From an uncultured Collinsella sp. (GTDB taxonomy: Bacteria; Actinomycetota; Coriobacteriia; Coriobacteriales; Coriobacteriaceae), in the NCBI GenBank assembly GCA_902494935.1, contig CABUVH010000025.1, positions 1 through 16,780 on the forward strand: a DNA stretch of 16,780 bases. Reading direction: 5' to 3'. The translations under genes were made by a program, and so were the position numbers. Numbering within the stretch: position 1 is the first letter of the stretch; every line of letters begins with the position of its first letter. Of the stretch, positions 1 through 7,666 are shown one piece after another. The notes below the pieces were generated by a model. The model did no database searches. It was not told where the DNA came from and saw nothing but the letters and a program-made list of their open reading frames with translations.

Positions 1-20
1 CCGCCGAACTCGATTGGTAG
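1..20 (+). CDS. C-terminal tail of an upstream gene, probably an ABC transporter ATPase (partial)
   Basis: An open frame enters from the left edge and ends at a TAG at 18-20, giving the last residues AELDW. ATPases paired with FtsX-type permeases often end in a short acidic stretch followed by Trp (such as EIEW or ELEW), and the next gene is such a permease starting 8 bases later. The family match is inference from five residues and context, so the ATPase assignment is tentative. Confidence 0.4.
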
Positions 21-28
21 GCGGCGCC

Positions 29-2695
29 ATGACACCTCTCGCAAAACGTCTCCCGCGCGAGCTGCGCCGCAATATCGGCAAGTACCTGGGCATCTTTTTG
101 CTTATGTGCGGAAGCATCGCTCTCACCTCGGGCTTTTTGCTCGCAGCGCATTCCATCGGCTGCCTTATCGACGACATGCGCGATGCGTACACGATTGAGG
201 ACGGCCGCGTGACCACCTCCTTCGAGGTCACCAAAGACCAGCTCAAGGCCGCCGAGGACGCGGCCGACGACGTCGGCGGCGTCACGCTCTACAAGAATTT
301 TTCCATCGACGCCATCATCAAAAAGACCGCCGGCGACGACGGCACCAAGCGCACGCTGCGCACCTATGCGCACCGCACCAAGGTCGATATCGCGTCCTAC
401 TGTGAGGGCAGGGAACCCAAGGCGGACGACGAGGTGGCCATCGACCGTGTCTTTGCCACCAATAACAACCTGTCCGTGGGCGATAAGGTCGAGCTTGAGG
501 GCCGCACCTATACCATCTGCGGCATCATGACCCAGCCCGATAGCCAGGCGCTGTTCCTCAACAATTCGGACTTTACGGTGAACACCATCACCTATGGCGT
601 GGCCGAGGTCACCGACGCCGGCTTTGCCGCGCTCGAGGATGCCGGCGGCGCGCCTGCCTACACCTACTCCTTTACCTTTACCGATCGCGACCTCCCCACC
701 GCGGATCGCATCGATGCGGAGCAGGATATGGTCGAGGCGCTGACCGATGCCGATGCGCGCGTGGACGATCTGGTCGATGCCGATTCCAATCAGGGCATTG
801 GCTATGCGCGCGATGACGTGGACGGCGACTCTATGATGTGGATGACGCTGCTCGACATCATCATCGTGATCATGGCGTTCGTCTTTGTGGTCCTCACCGA
901 CGCCACCATTGAGGAGGAGAGCGCCATCATCGGCACGCTGCTCGCCAGCGGCTATCGTCGACGCGAGATCGTGCTGCACTACCTTGCGCTTCCCGCCATC
1001 GTGGGCGTGGTCGCGGCGCTATTGGGCACTGCGCTCGGCGTTGTGTTCTTTACCGAGCCCATGCGCAGCCTCTATTACGGTTCGTACAGCCTGCCGCCCT
1101 TCCAGGTGTACTGGAGCTGGGAGATCTTTGTGAAGTGCGCCGTGGTTCCCGCCGCCGCGCTCATCCTCATCACGCTGGTGGGTCTGCTTCGCAAGATGGG
1201 CAAGACGCCGTTGCAGTTCCTTCGTCACGAGACGAGTGGCAAATCGGGCACCAAGCGCGGCCTGCAGCTGCCGGAGCGCATGGGTTTTGTTTCCCGCTTC
1301 CGCCTGCGTATCTTCCTGCGCAATCTGGGCAACTTCGCCACGCTCTTCGTGGGCATTGCGTTTGCGTCGCTGCTGCTGCTCTTTGGCCTGGCGATTCTGC
1401 CCACGATGACGCACTATGCGGACAACCTCGAGACAGGCCTGGTTGCCGAGCACCAGTACACGCTCAAGGCGCCGCTGGAGCTCGAGGGTACTGCCGAGGA
1501 GCGCGAGCAGTGGTCGGCACTCGGGCGCTTACAGTCGGTTGACGGCGCGCTGCTTTCCGCCGCTCAGGATGCCGATGACGAGCTTGACGACGCGGCCGAT
1601 GCGGCGCAGACAGCAGCCGATGCCGCGACTAGCGCTCCGTCTGCCGAGAGCCTGGCCGCGGCGCAGGACGCGCTTGCCAAGGTCCAGGATAAGAAGGATG
1701 CGCTCTACGCGTGCCTTGACGATCTTGCCGATGCCCTCGGCTGCGACCGCGACGAGGCTATCGACCTGATCGACAAGGCCTCTAAGATCGACACCGACAA
1801 CGACGACATCCACCCGGTCAACACGATCGACAACGGCGCGGGCGCAATCGCACAGGCCGAGAAATACGCTGTTTACCAGCTGCAATACGATCGCGGCGAC
1901 GGAAATGGCGAGGAGACGATTTCCGTCTACGGCATCTCGCCCAACTCGCGCTATTGGAAAGACCTCAACGTCGGCGATGGGCGCGTCGTCTTTGGCGGCG
2001 GCCTGCTCGACAAGTTTGGCTGGAGCGAGGGCCAGAAGGTCACGCTCATCGACAAGTACGAGGGGGAGCATTATTCCCTTGAGTACGCGGGCAAGGACTG
2101 TGCTTGGGGCTCCAAGTCGGACATGAATATCTATATGAGTATCGACGACTTTAACGAGCTGTTCGGCAACGACGCCGCCTACTTTAACGGCTATGTGAGC
2201 GACGAGAAGCTCGACCTCGATGCTCGTTACTTTGCCGGCGACACCACGCCCGACGACATGCGGGCCGTGGGCGACCAGTTCATCGGCATGATGAGCAAAA
2301 TGATCGGAATGATGATCGGGCTCGCGGTGTTTATCTTCCTGCTGTTTATGTACCTGCTGACCAAGGCGGTGATCGACCACAGCGCCCGTTCGATCAGCTA
2401 CATGAAAGTCTTTGGCTATCGCGATAGCGAGATCTCGCATCTGTACATCCGCTCGATCACGCTGTGCGTGGCGGCGTCGCTCGTGCTGAGCCTGCCGGTC
2501 ATTATTGGCTCGCTCACGGCCATCTTCCGCTCGATGCTGCTCGCCTACAACGGCAATATCGAGATCTACGTGCCCGCTTGGTCCATGGCGGCGTGCGTGG
2601 GCATTGGCTTTGTGACCTACCTGGTCGTGGCGCTGCTGCACACGCGCTCCATCAAGCGCGTGAGCCTGGCCGAGGCCCTCAAAGTGCAGGAGTAA
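29..2695 (+). CDS. FtsX-family ABC transporter permease with large extracellular domain
   Basis: This is an 888-residue integral membrane protein, the permease half of an ABC transporter of the MacB/FtsX superfamily. Such proteins move lipids, peptides or antimicrobials out of the membrane, or transmit ATPase-driven signals. An N-terminal helix (about 18-42) is followed by an extracellular domain. A first FtsX domain has helices near 272-292, 320-345 and 368-392, with the typical EEESAIIGTLLASGYRRREI segment after the first. A fourth helix near 430-455 leads into a second extracellular region of about 300 residues. The second FtsX domain (about 755-888) ends in SLAEALKVQE, typical of the family. 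Residues near 505-575 are Ala/Asp/Lys-rich and predict a coiled coil. ATG 29 is preferred to an in-frame TTG at 14 because the TTG lies inside the upstream gene; the site before it (GGCGG) is weak. It is probably co-transcribed with the upstream ATPase. The substrate cannot be told. Confidence 0.9.
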   Translation: MTPLAKRLPRELRRNIGKYLGIFLLMCGSIALTSGFLLAAHSIGCLIDDMRDAYTIEDGRVTTSFEVTKDQLKAAEDAADDVGGVTLYKNFSIDAIIKKTAGDDGTKRTLRTYAHRTKVDIASYCEGREPKADDEVAIDRVFATNNNLSVGDKVELEGRTYTICGIMTQPDSQALFLNNSDFTVNTITYGVAEVTDAGFAALEDAGGAPAYTYSFTFTDRDLPTADRIDAEQDMVEALTDADARVDDLVDADSNQGIGYARDDVDGDSMMWMTLLDIIIVIMAFVFVVLTDATIEEESAIIGTLLASGYRRREIVLHYLALPAIVGVVAALLGTALGVVFFTEPMRSLYYGSYSLPPFQVYWSWEIFVKCAVVPAAALILITLVGLLRKMGKTPLQFLRHETSGKSGTKRGLQLPERMGFVSRFRLRIFLRNLGNFATLFVGIAFASLLLLFGLAILPTMTHYADNLETGLVAEHQYTLKAPLELEGTAEEREQWSALGRLQSVDGALLSAAQDADDELDDAADAAQTAADAATSAPSAESLAAAQDALAKVQDKKDALYACLDDLADALGCDRDEAIDLIDKASKIDTDNDDIHPVNTIDNGAGAIAQAEKYAVYQLQYDRGDGNGEETISVYGISPNSRYWKDLNVGDGRVVFGGGLLDKFGWSEGQKVTLIDKYEGEHYSLEYAGKDCAWGSKSDMNIYMSIDDFNELFGNDAAYFNGYVSDEKLDLDARYFAGDTTPDDMRAVGDQFIGMMSKMIGMMIGLAVFIFLLFMYLLTKAVIDHSARSISYMKVFGYRDSEISHLYIRSITLCVAASLVLSLPVIIGSLTAIFRSMLLAYNGNIEIYVPAWSMAACVGIGFVTYLVVALLHTRSIKRVSLAEALKVQE

Positions 2696-2704
2696 CCCCT
2701 TATT

Positions 2705-2901
2705 GGTCATTGGGGACGTTCTTAAACGACTAGTCATCGGGGACGGTCTTTGCTGACTCGCCGGCTCGTCGGCTGTGCTGGCAAGGACTGTCCCCAGCTG
2801 CCGGCAGGAAAGGAATGTCCCTAGCTGCCAGGTGGCGAGGCACTCATTTAAGTCCGTCCCCAATGAGTGGTTTCAGTCATTTAAGTCTGTCCCCAATGAC
2901 T
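2705..2901. repeat. Cluster of 27-bp interrupted palindromes (REP/REPIN-like)
   Basis: Four clear units lie at 2705-2731, 2732-2758, 2842-2868 and 2875-2901. Each has 7-nt arms and a 13-nt loop. The first two have the loop in minus orientation, the last two in plus, so the cluster is itself inverted. The plus-oriented loop consensus is TAAGNNCGTCCCC. Arms are perfect in the last two units (ACTCATT/AATGAGT and AGTCATT/AATGACT), differing by a compensated C-G to G-C swap. A degenerate unit (2803-2829, arms GGCAG/CTGCC) and a core with GGCA/TGCC arms (2780-2802) lie between, both carrying GTCCC. No transposase is present in the window. The cluster fills most of the gap between the permease gene and the DUF362 gene. 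It may act as transcript-end hairpins or as a mobile REP-like element. Confidence 0.75.
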
Positions 2902-2912
2902 AGATGCCGTAC

Positions 2913-2935
2913 TTGACTTTAACTCTGCTTTAACT
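2913..2935 (+). promoter_or_regulatory. Possible promoter/operator with 11-bp-spaced direct repeats
   Basis: TTGACT (2913-2918) resembles a -35 box. CTTTAACT occurs twice, at 2917-2924 and 2928-2935, exactly 11 bp apart, one helical turn. That spacing is typical of OmpR/PhoB-family response regulator sites. No good -10 box lies at the ideal distance, as expected of an activated promoter, though TACCAT (2938-2943) is a weak candidate with a 19-bp spacer. This site would control the DUF362 gene. Evidence is pattern only. Confidence 0.3.
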
Positions 2936-2985
2936 GGTACCATCCTCTATGTCTGTAACGCCATATAGACCGAGGGGATAGATTT

Positions 2986-4191
2986 ATGACCGCAACTGCA
3001 CCCGCAGCACCCGCTAAGGTGTACTTCACCAACCTGCGCACGCATGCTCGCGAGAGCCAGCTCGACAAACTTAAGCGCCTCATCCGTCGCGCCGGTATCG
3101 AGCAGATCGACTTTGAGAACAAGTTCGTCGCCATCAAGATTCACTTTGGCGAGCTGGGCAACCTGAGCTTTTTGCGCCCTAACTACGCCCGCGCCGTCGC
3201 GGATGTCGTGAAGGAGCTGGGCGGCAAGCCCTTCCTTACCGACTGCAATACGCTCTATGTCGGTAGCCGCAAAAACGCGCTCGAGCACATCGACACCGCC
3301 TACCAGAACGGCTTTACCCCGTATGCCACGGGTTGCCAGATCATCATCGCCGACGGCCTCAAGGGCACCGACGAGGCGCTCGTCCCGGTCGAGGGCGGAG
3401 AGTACGTGCACGAGGCTAAGATCGGTCAGGCGCTCATGGATGCCGATATCGTGATTAGCCTCACCCACTTTAAGGGCCATGAGCAGGCCGGCTTTGGCGG
3501 CGCCATGAAGAACCTGGGTATGGGAGGCGGCAGCCGTGCCGGCAAGATGGAGCAGCATGCCGCCGGCAAGCCGAACGTCTCGACCGAGCACTGCGTTGGC
3601 TGCCGTGCCTGCGAAAAGATCTGCGCGCACAACGCTGTCTCGTTCGACGGCACCCGCGAGCGCGAGCTTGCCAGCGGCGCTACTCGCACGGTGCACGTGG
3701 CCGCTATCGACCACGATCGCTGCGTGGGCTGCGGACGCTGCATTGCGGCATGCAACCAGGACTGCATCAAGCCCGGCTATGACGCCGCGGCCGACGTGCT
3801 CAACTGCAAGATCGCCGAGTATACGAAGGCCGTTGTCGACGGCCGCCCGAGCTTCCATATCTCGCTTGCCATGGATATCAGCCCCAACTGCGATTGCCAT
3901 CCCGAAAACGATACGCCTATCGTCAACGACATCGGCATGTTCGCGAGCTTCGACCCGGTCGCCATCGACCAGGCCTGCGCCGATGCTGTCATGGCATCCG
4001 AGCCGCTGCCCAACACCGAGCTCACCGATAGCGCGGCCAAGATGGAGCACAACCACGAGCATCTGGAGGGCGAGCAGGCTAAGGACCCCTTCTGCATCAC
4101 GCATCCCGACACCGACTGGCGAGTGTGCATCGCGCATGCCGAGAAGATCGGCCTGGGCACGAGCGAGTATGAGCTCATCGAGGTCAAGTAG
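2986..4191 (+). CDS. DUF362 protein with two 4Fe-4S ferredoxin motifs
   Basis: This 401-residue protein is predicted to be soluble and has the DUF362 architecture, a family of iron-sulfur proteins with no settled function. A DUF362 N-terminal half (about 10-190, including SLTHFKGHEQAGFGGAMKNL) surrounds two ferredoxin-type motifs of form CxxCxxCxxxC: C203/C206/C209/C213 and C246/C249/C252/C256. The second half of DUF362 resumes with a CDC pair (C302, C304) and the family's PIVNDIGMFASFDPVAID segment. C260 is an extra cysteine after the second cluster. The motifs predict two 4Fe-4S clusters and a role in electron transfer or metal/redox chemistry. ATG 2986 has a strong GAGGGG site 7 bases upstream. 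The gene stands alone between a repeat cluster and a strong terminator, so it is likely monocistronic. The family call is firm; the reaction is unknown. Confidence 0.9.
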   Translation: MTATAPAAPAKVYFTNLRTHARESQLDKLKRLIRRAGIEQIDFENKFVAIKIHFGELGNLSFLRPNYARAVADVVKELGGKPFLTDCNTLYVGSRKNALEHIDTAYQNGFTPYATGCQIIIADGLKGTDEALVPVEGGEYVHEAKIGQALMDADIVISLTHFKGHEQAGFGGAMKNLGMGGGSRAGKMEQHAAGKPNVSTEHCVGCRACEKICAHNAVSFDGTRERELASGATRTVHVAAIDHDRCVGCGRCIAACNQDCIKPGYDAAADVLNCKIAEYTKAVVDGRPSFHISLAMDISPNCDCHPENDTPIVNDIGMFASFDPVAIDQACADAVMASEPLPNTELTDSAAKMEHNHEHLEGEQAKDPFCITHPDTDWRVCIAHAEKIGLGTSEYELIEVK

Positions 4192-4238
4192 CACCTAGCT
4201 ATTAGACATATCAAGCGCTTTTGTAGCGCAACGTTAGC

Positions 4239-4277
4239 AAAAGCCGCCCGTGAGCACAGTGCCCACGGGCGGCTTTT
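4239..4277 (+). terminator. Rho-independent terminator after the DUF362 gene, possibly bidirectional
   Basis: AAAAGCCGCCCGTG (4239-4252) pairs perfectly with 4264-4277, an 11-nt loop lying between, and the run of T that follows ends at 4278. Because the stem begins with four A residues, it also ends in T on the minus strand and could serve the convergent hydrolase gene ending at 4323. Confidence 0.9.
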
Positions 4278-4322
4278 TGGAAGTGCTAGGGGGTCAGATA
4301 GACCAGTAAACCGTCCTATTTC

Positions 4323-5288
4323 CTAAAAATACTCGTCGAGGAAGTTGTCGACCGTGTTCCAGTAGAGTTCGGGGTCGACCTGCGCGCTCTTGGCGTGGGT
4401 GGCGCCATGGATAGTGAGCTTTTGCTTGACCTTGCTGGCGCATGCGTCGTAGTTTTGGTCGAGCATGCTGTACGGCACAAAGGTGTCTTGGTCGCCGTGG
4501 ATAAACAGCATGGGAACCGTCGCGTGTTTGAGTTGCTCCACACTGCTCGCCTTATGAAAGTCGTAGCCCGCGCGCACGTTGCATACCAGGTTTGCTACAT
4601 CGAGCAAGGGAAAGCTGGGCAGGCCGAACACGTCCTTGAGCTGCAGGGAAAACTCGTCCCAAACACTCGTATAACCGCAGTCCTCGATAATGCATTTCAC
4701 GTTTGCGGGCAGAGATTCCCCCGCGACGTTCATGGCGGTTGCCGCACCCATCGACTCGCCAAAGACCAGGATGCGCGCCTCGGGGTCAGCCTGAACGATT
4801 TGCTCGATCCATGCGACGATGTCGAGGCGCTCGGGCCAGCCCATGCCGATATAGTCGCCGCCGGAGCGCTCGTGGGCGCGGGCGGCGGGTGCGAGTACGT
4901 TCATGCCGCGGTCGTGGAATCGCTTGACGTATCGGGCCATACCGATGGGCTCGTTGGTATATCCATGCAGGCAGACGGCGTAGTCGTGCGTGCTCTCCGA
5001 CGCAGCAAAATACCAGGCGGCAAGCTCGGTCCCGTCGTCCGCGGTGAGGTTGCTGCTCTTGCGGTTCTCTTTAAACCATGCCCGCGCCTCGGTATCCTCG
5101 GCATCCGGCTGCTCACCTTCTTTGTCGTTCTTGCTATCCTGCATCATCTTCATGGTGTATGGCGCGCGGGGATTCAGCGCGAAGTCAAACAGAAAGTTGC
5201 CGGCAAATCCGAGCAGCGCAACGACAACCACCAGTGCAACGATGCCGGCTATCTTGAGCTTTCGATGGGAACGTGCGTTTTGAGCCAT
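4323..5288 (-). CDS. Membrane-anchored alpha/beta hydrolase
   Basis: This 321-residue serine hydrolase has one N-terminal membrane helix (about 12-35) that should hold the catalytic domain outside the membrane. The alpha/beta hydrolase features are in order: oxyanion segment CLHGYTNEP (106-114), nucleophile elbow GESMG with Ser179, acid Asp268 in HGDQDTFVP, and His298 in GATHAKS. The closest family is the YqkD-like/DUF1100-type group of bacterial hydrolases, whose substrates are mostly unknown. The segment GGDYIGMGWPERLDI is typical of that group. ATG 5288 has an AGGAG site 9 bases upstream. The gene is divergent from the hemolysin III gene and convergent with the DUF362 gene. A strong promoter flanked by two palindromic operators precedes it, suggesting it is induced by a signal sensed by a dimeric repressor. 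The repressor gene is not in the window. Confidence 0.9.
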   Translation of the reverse strand: MAQNARSHRKLKIAGIVALVVVVALLGFAGNFLFDFALNPRAPYTMKMMQDSKNDKEGEQPDAEDTEARAWFKENRKSSNLTADDGTELAAWYFAASESTHDYAVCLHGYTNEPIGMARYVKRFHDRGMNVLAPAARAHERSGGDYIGMGWPERLDIVAWIEQIVQADPEARILVFGESMGAATAMNVAGESLPANVKCIIEDCGYTSVWDEFSLQLKDVFGLPSFPLLDVANLVCNVRAGYDFHKASSVEQLKHATVPMLFIHGDQDTFVPYSMLDQNYDACASKVKQKLTIHGATHAKSAQVDPELYWNTVDNFLDEYF

Positions 5289-5308
5289 GCGGTATTCTCC
5301 TATAAGAT

Positions 5309-5322
5309 GTTAATACATCAAC
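5309..5322 (-). promoter_or_regulatory. Palindromic operator candidate 1 (downstream of hydrolase start site)
   Basis: On the minus strand this reads GTTGATGTATTAAC, a near-palindrome matching the second site (GTTGACGCATCAAC) at 10 of 14 positions. It would lie about 10-22 bases after the predicted transcription start, where a bound repressor would block elongation or initiation. Confidence 0.45.
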
Positions 5323-5337
5323 ATTTAATGCAAGCGC

Positions 5338-5366
5338 ATTATGGACGTTCGCCGTTGATGCGTCAA
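5338..5366 (-). promoter_or_regulatory. Sigma-70-type promoter of the alpha/beta hydrolase gene
   Basis: On the minus strand, TTGACG (5366-5361) is followed after exactly 17 bases by CATAAT (5343-5338). Both boxes match the housekeeping consensus well and the spacing is ideal. The predicted start is near 5331, leaving a leader of about 40 bases before ATG 5288. Confidence 0.65.
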
Positions 5367-5367
5367 C
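5354..5367 (-). promoter_or_regulatory. Palindromic operator candidate 2 (overlaps the -35 box)
   Basis: GTTGACGCATCAAC on the minus strand is an almost perfect dyad (GTTGA/TCAAC arms) and contains the TTGACG -35 box. Its centre lies 45 bp from that of operator 1. Two similar dyads around one promoter are typical of TetR- or MarR-type repression; the regulator's identity is inference. Confidence 0.5.
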
Positions 5368-5430
5368 AGGCAAAGAATGGGTAAACAAAGGGTCACGTAT
5401 GGTGCAAATTTCGCACGTACCTAGACGCTT

Positions 5431-5439
5431 TGATATAGT
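5431..5439 (+). promoter_or_regulatory. Extended -10 promoter of the hemolysin III gene
   Basis: TGATATAGT is an extended -10 element (TGn followed by TATAGT). The -35 position (5411-5416) shows no match, as is usual for extended -10 promoters. An imperfect 15-bp dyad, GTGCAAATTTCGCAC (5402-5416), covers that position, and CACGTA is repeated at 5394 and 5414. Predicted start is near 5446. Confidence 0.5.
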
Positions 5440-5474
5440 GTTGAGAACTCTTTACGTTGGAGGATGTAACCGGC

Positions 5475-6158
5475 ATGTCCGATTCGAGCGACAGTTCTAA
5501 GCCGCGACCCAAGACCGCGGCCGTTCCACACTACACGGTGGGCGAGGAGATCATGAACTCCGTCACCCATGGTGTCGGCTGCCTGCTGGGTATCGCGGGC
5601 CTGGTGCTCCTGATCGTATTCGCCGCCCTGCGCGGCGGAGGCCCGGCCCATATGGCCGCGGCGATTGTCTATGGCGTCAGCATTATCCTCGAATACCTAG
5701 CCTCCACGCTCTACCACGCGATTCAGCCCGCGCGCGCCAAGCGCGTGTTTCGCATCATCGACCACAGCTGCATCTACCTGCTCATAGCCGGCAGCTATAC
5801 GCCGTTTTGCCTCATCACGCTCGCAAACGACGGCGGCGCTGTGCTGTTCTTTGCCGTATGGGCCATCGCCATCATCGGCATCGCCCTCGAGTGCTTCCTA
5901 CGCGAGCGCCAGCCGCATTGGGTAAGCGGCCTGGTCTACCTGCTGATGGGCTGGCTCGTTGTCTTTAAGCTGCCCGAACTTGTTGCGCTGCTCAACCCCG
6001 TGGCACTTGCCCTGCTCGCCGTCGGCGGCGTGTGCTACACCGCGGGCGTGCCGTTCTATATCGCCAAAAACGTGCGCTATCTGCACAGCGTGTTTCACCT
6101 GTGGGTGCTCGCCGGCAGCATCTTCCAGTTCATGGCGGTGATCCTCTTCGTAATCTAG
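5475..6158 (+). CDS. trhA: Hemolysin III family membrane protein (TrhA/PAQR type)
   Basis: This 227-residue protein has seven predicted membrane helices and belongs to the bacterial hemolysin III/PAQR family. Family members are linked to membrane-lipid and fluidity homeostasis; the name hemolysin is historical. Conserved residues are all present: the N-terminal EEIMNSVTHG (E24, E25, N28, H32), STLYH with H81, the IIDHSCIYLLIAGSYTPF segment with D96 and H97, and the C-terminal HSVFHLWVLAGS with H204 and H208. H81, H204 and H208 are the expected metal ligands. The start at ATG 5475 follows a GGAGG site at 5459-5463; a TTG at 5457 lies in that site and is unlikely to be used. There is no terminator before the next gene 110 bases downstream, so the CNNM-type gene may be co-transcribed. 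Confidence 0.92.
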   Translation: MSDSSDSSKPRPKTAAVPHYTVGEEIMNSVTHGVGCLLGIAGLVLLIVFAALRGGGPAHMAAAIVYGVSIILEYLASTLYHAIQPARAKRVFRIIDHSCIYLLIAGSYTPFCLITLANDGGAVLFFAVWAIAIIGIALECFLRERQPHWVSGLVYLLMGWLVVFKLPELVALLNPVALALLAVGGVCYTAGVPFYIAKNVRYLHSVFHLWVLAGSIFQFMAVILFVI

Positions 6159-6248
6159 CGACCATGCCTGCGCGCCCGCGTTCTCGTTTGGGCGCCGGTG
6201 CAATTGCCGTATCCGCCATCAACGTTTTAACCTGACGTCCCGAATCTT

Positions 6249-6266
6249 GGAGGTTCGAGAAACTCC
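6249..6266 (+). promoter_or_regulatory. Hairpin masking the ribosome binding site of the CNNM-type gene
   Basis: The ribosome binding site GGAGG (6249-6253) lies 15 bases before ATG 6269, longer than usual. GGAG (6249-6252) can pair with CTCC (6263-6266), extended by TT/AA past one mismatch. The small hairpin could lower translation or shorten the effective spacing. Other sites in the 110-base gap are unremarkable; a 23-codon ORF at 6164-6235 lacks a ribosome binding site and is probably chance. Confidence 0.3.
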
Positions 6267-6268
6267 CG

Positions 6269-7642
6269 ATGGACATAACCATCTCCCTTATCACCACCCT
6301 CGTTTTGACCCTCATCAACGGCTACTTCTCTATGTCCGAGATGGCGCTCACCACGGCCAAGCGCGCCGTGTTGGAGCACGAGGCCGAGGAAGGCGACAAG
6401 CGCGCCGAGCGTGCCATTAAGCTGGCTGCCGACTCCGACCAGCTGCTCGCCACCATCCAGGTTGCCATTACGCTCGTGGGCTTCGCCTCGTCCGCCGTCG
6501 CCTCGACGAGTCTGTCCGACCCGCTCGCCACGTGGCTCATGAGCTTTGGCATCGCGCCGCTCTCCGCCATCGCGCGCGGTCTGGCGCCGGTCATCATCAC
6601 CGTCGCGGTCGCCTTCGTGTCCATCGTGATCGGCGAGCTCGTCCCCAAGCGCATCGGCCTGGCCAATGCCGAGGGCGTGTCCAAGCAGGTCGTGGGACCG
6701 TTGTCGTTTTTCCAAAAGATCGCCCGTCCGCTCGTGTGGCTGACCGGCGCCTGCTCCGATGGCCTGGCCCGCATCCTGCGCATCAAGAGCGCCGACGACC
6801 GCCAAAACGTCTCGGAAGAAGAGATCAAGTACATGGTCTCGGAGCAGGACGACCTGCTCGACGAGGAAAAGCGCATGATCCACGAGATCTTCGACCTAGG
6901 CGACACCGTTGCCCGCGAGGTCATGGTGCCGCGCGTGGACACCACCATGTGCGAGGACGACGAGACGGTCGCCGACGTGCTGTCCACCATGCGCCAGACC
7001 GGCTTTAGCCGCATCCCCGTCTATCACGAGGATCCCGACAACGTCGCCGGCATCGCGCACATCAAGGACCTGATTCAGCCCGCGCTCGACGGCAAGGGCG
7101 ACCAGCCCATCGCCGGCTTTTTGCGCGACGCCACCTTTGTGCCCGACACCAAGGACATCCTGCCGCTGCTGTCCGAGATGCAGACCTCGCACGACCAGAT
7201 CGTGGTGGTCGTGGACGAGTACGGCGGCACGGCCGGCATCATCACCATCGAGGACATCGTCGAGGAGATCGTCGGCGAGATCGAGGACGAGTTCGACCCC
7301 GACAACAAGTATCTCACGCGCCTTTCGCGCCGCGAGTGGCTCGTTGATGGGCGTTTTTCGTGCGATGACGCGATTGAGCTTGGTTGGCCGCTCGAGGAAA
7401 GCGATGATTATGAGACCATCGCCGGCTGGATTTTGGAGCTTTGCGACTCGGTGCCCGACATCGGAGAGGTGTTTGAGGTCGCGGGGTACAAGTTTAAAGT
7501 TCAGTCGATGCGTGGCCAGCGCATCTCGCTCATTCGCGTGATCGCTCCGGCCGAAACCGATAAGAAGGATTCCGAGTCTTCGGTAGACGAGCCGACGACG
7601 TCGGGTGCGGGTTCCGCGAATCCGCACGACGGCGACGAGTAG
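6269..7642 (+). CDS. CNNM/CorC (TlyC-type) transporter-associated protein with CBS pair
   Basis: This 457-residue protein has three modules. Residues 1-190 form the CNNM transmembrane domain (DUF21), starting ITTLVLTLINGYFSMSEMAL and including the signature GELVPKRIG (122-130). A pair of CBS domains spans about 205-340, with VMVPRVD (218-224) and VVDEYGGTAGIITIED (314-329). A CorC/HlyC-type domain covers about 350-425, followed by a disordered acidic tail. Family members act in magnesium (or cobalt) efflux or homeostasis at the plasma membrane, with the CBS pair binding nucleotide. The name hemolysin C is not informative. ATG 6269 places the first helix exactly where the family begins. The length is normal and all core motifs look intact. 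A 24-base gap follows, so it likely shares a transcript with the next gene. Confidence 0.92.
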   Translation: MDITISLITTLVLTLINGYFSMSEMALTTAKRAVLEHEAEEGDKRAERAIKLAADSDQLLATIQVAITLVGFASSAVASTSLSDPLATWLMSFGIAPLSAIARGLAPVIITVAVAFVSIVIGELVPKRIGLANAEGVSKQVVGPLSFFQKIARPLVWLTGACSDGLARILRIKSADDRQNVSEEEIKYMVSEQDDLLDEEKRMIHEIFDLGDTVAREVMVPRVDTTMCEDDETVADVLSTMRQTGFSRIPVYHEDPDNVAGIAHIKDLIQPALDGKGDQPIAGFLRDATFVPDTKDILPLLSEMQTSHDQIVVVVDEYGGTAGIITIEDIVEEIVGEIEDEFDPDNKYLTRLSRREWLVDGRFSCDDAIELGWPLEESDDYETIAGWILELCDSVPDIGEVFEVAGYKFKVQSMRGQRISLIRVIAPAETDKKDSESSVDEPTTSGAGSANPHDGDE

Positions 7643-7666
7643 GACAAGGAAGAGTAGGGGAGAGTT

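Noticed and set aside
14..28. TTG start at 14 for the FtsX-type permease
   Set aside because: It lies inside the end of the upstream frame with no ribosome binding site; ATG 29 fits better.
1529..2863. Long minus-strand open frame (444 codons) opposite the FtsX-type permease gene
   Set aside because: It is antisense to a clear permease gene, has no family resemblance, and is rich in His, Val, Arg and Asp as expected for antisense frames of GC-rich genes.
2705..2901. CRISPR array in the repeat cluster
   Set aside because: Units vary in spacing and orientation and there are no constant-length unique spacers or cas genes.
4395..5384. Plus-strand open frame opposite the alpha/beta hydrolase
   Set aside because: The minus strand carries intact catalytic motifs, a binding site and a promoter; the plus frame has none.
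6164..6235. 23-codon ORF between the hemolysin III and CNNM-type genes
   Set aside because: It has no ribosome binding site and a low-complexity composition; most likely chance.
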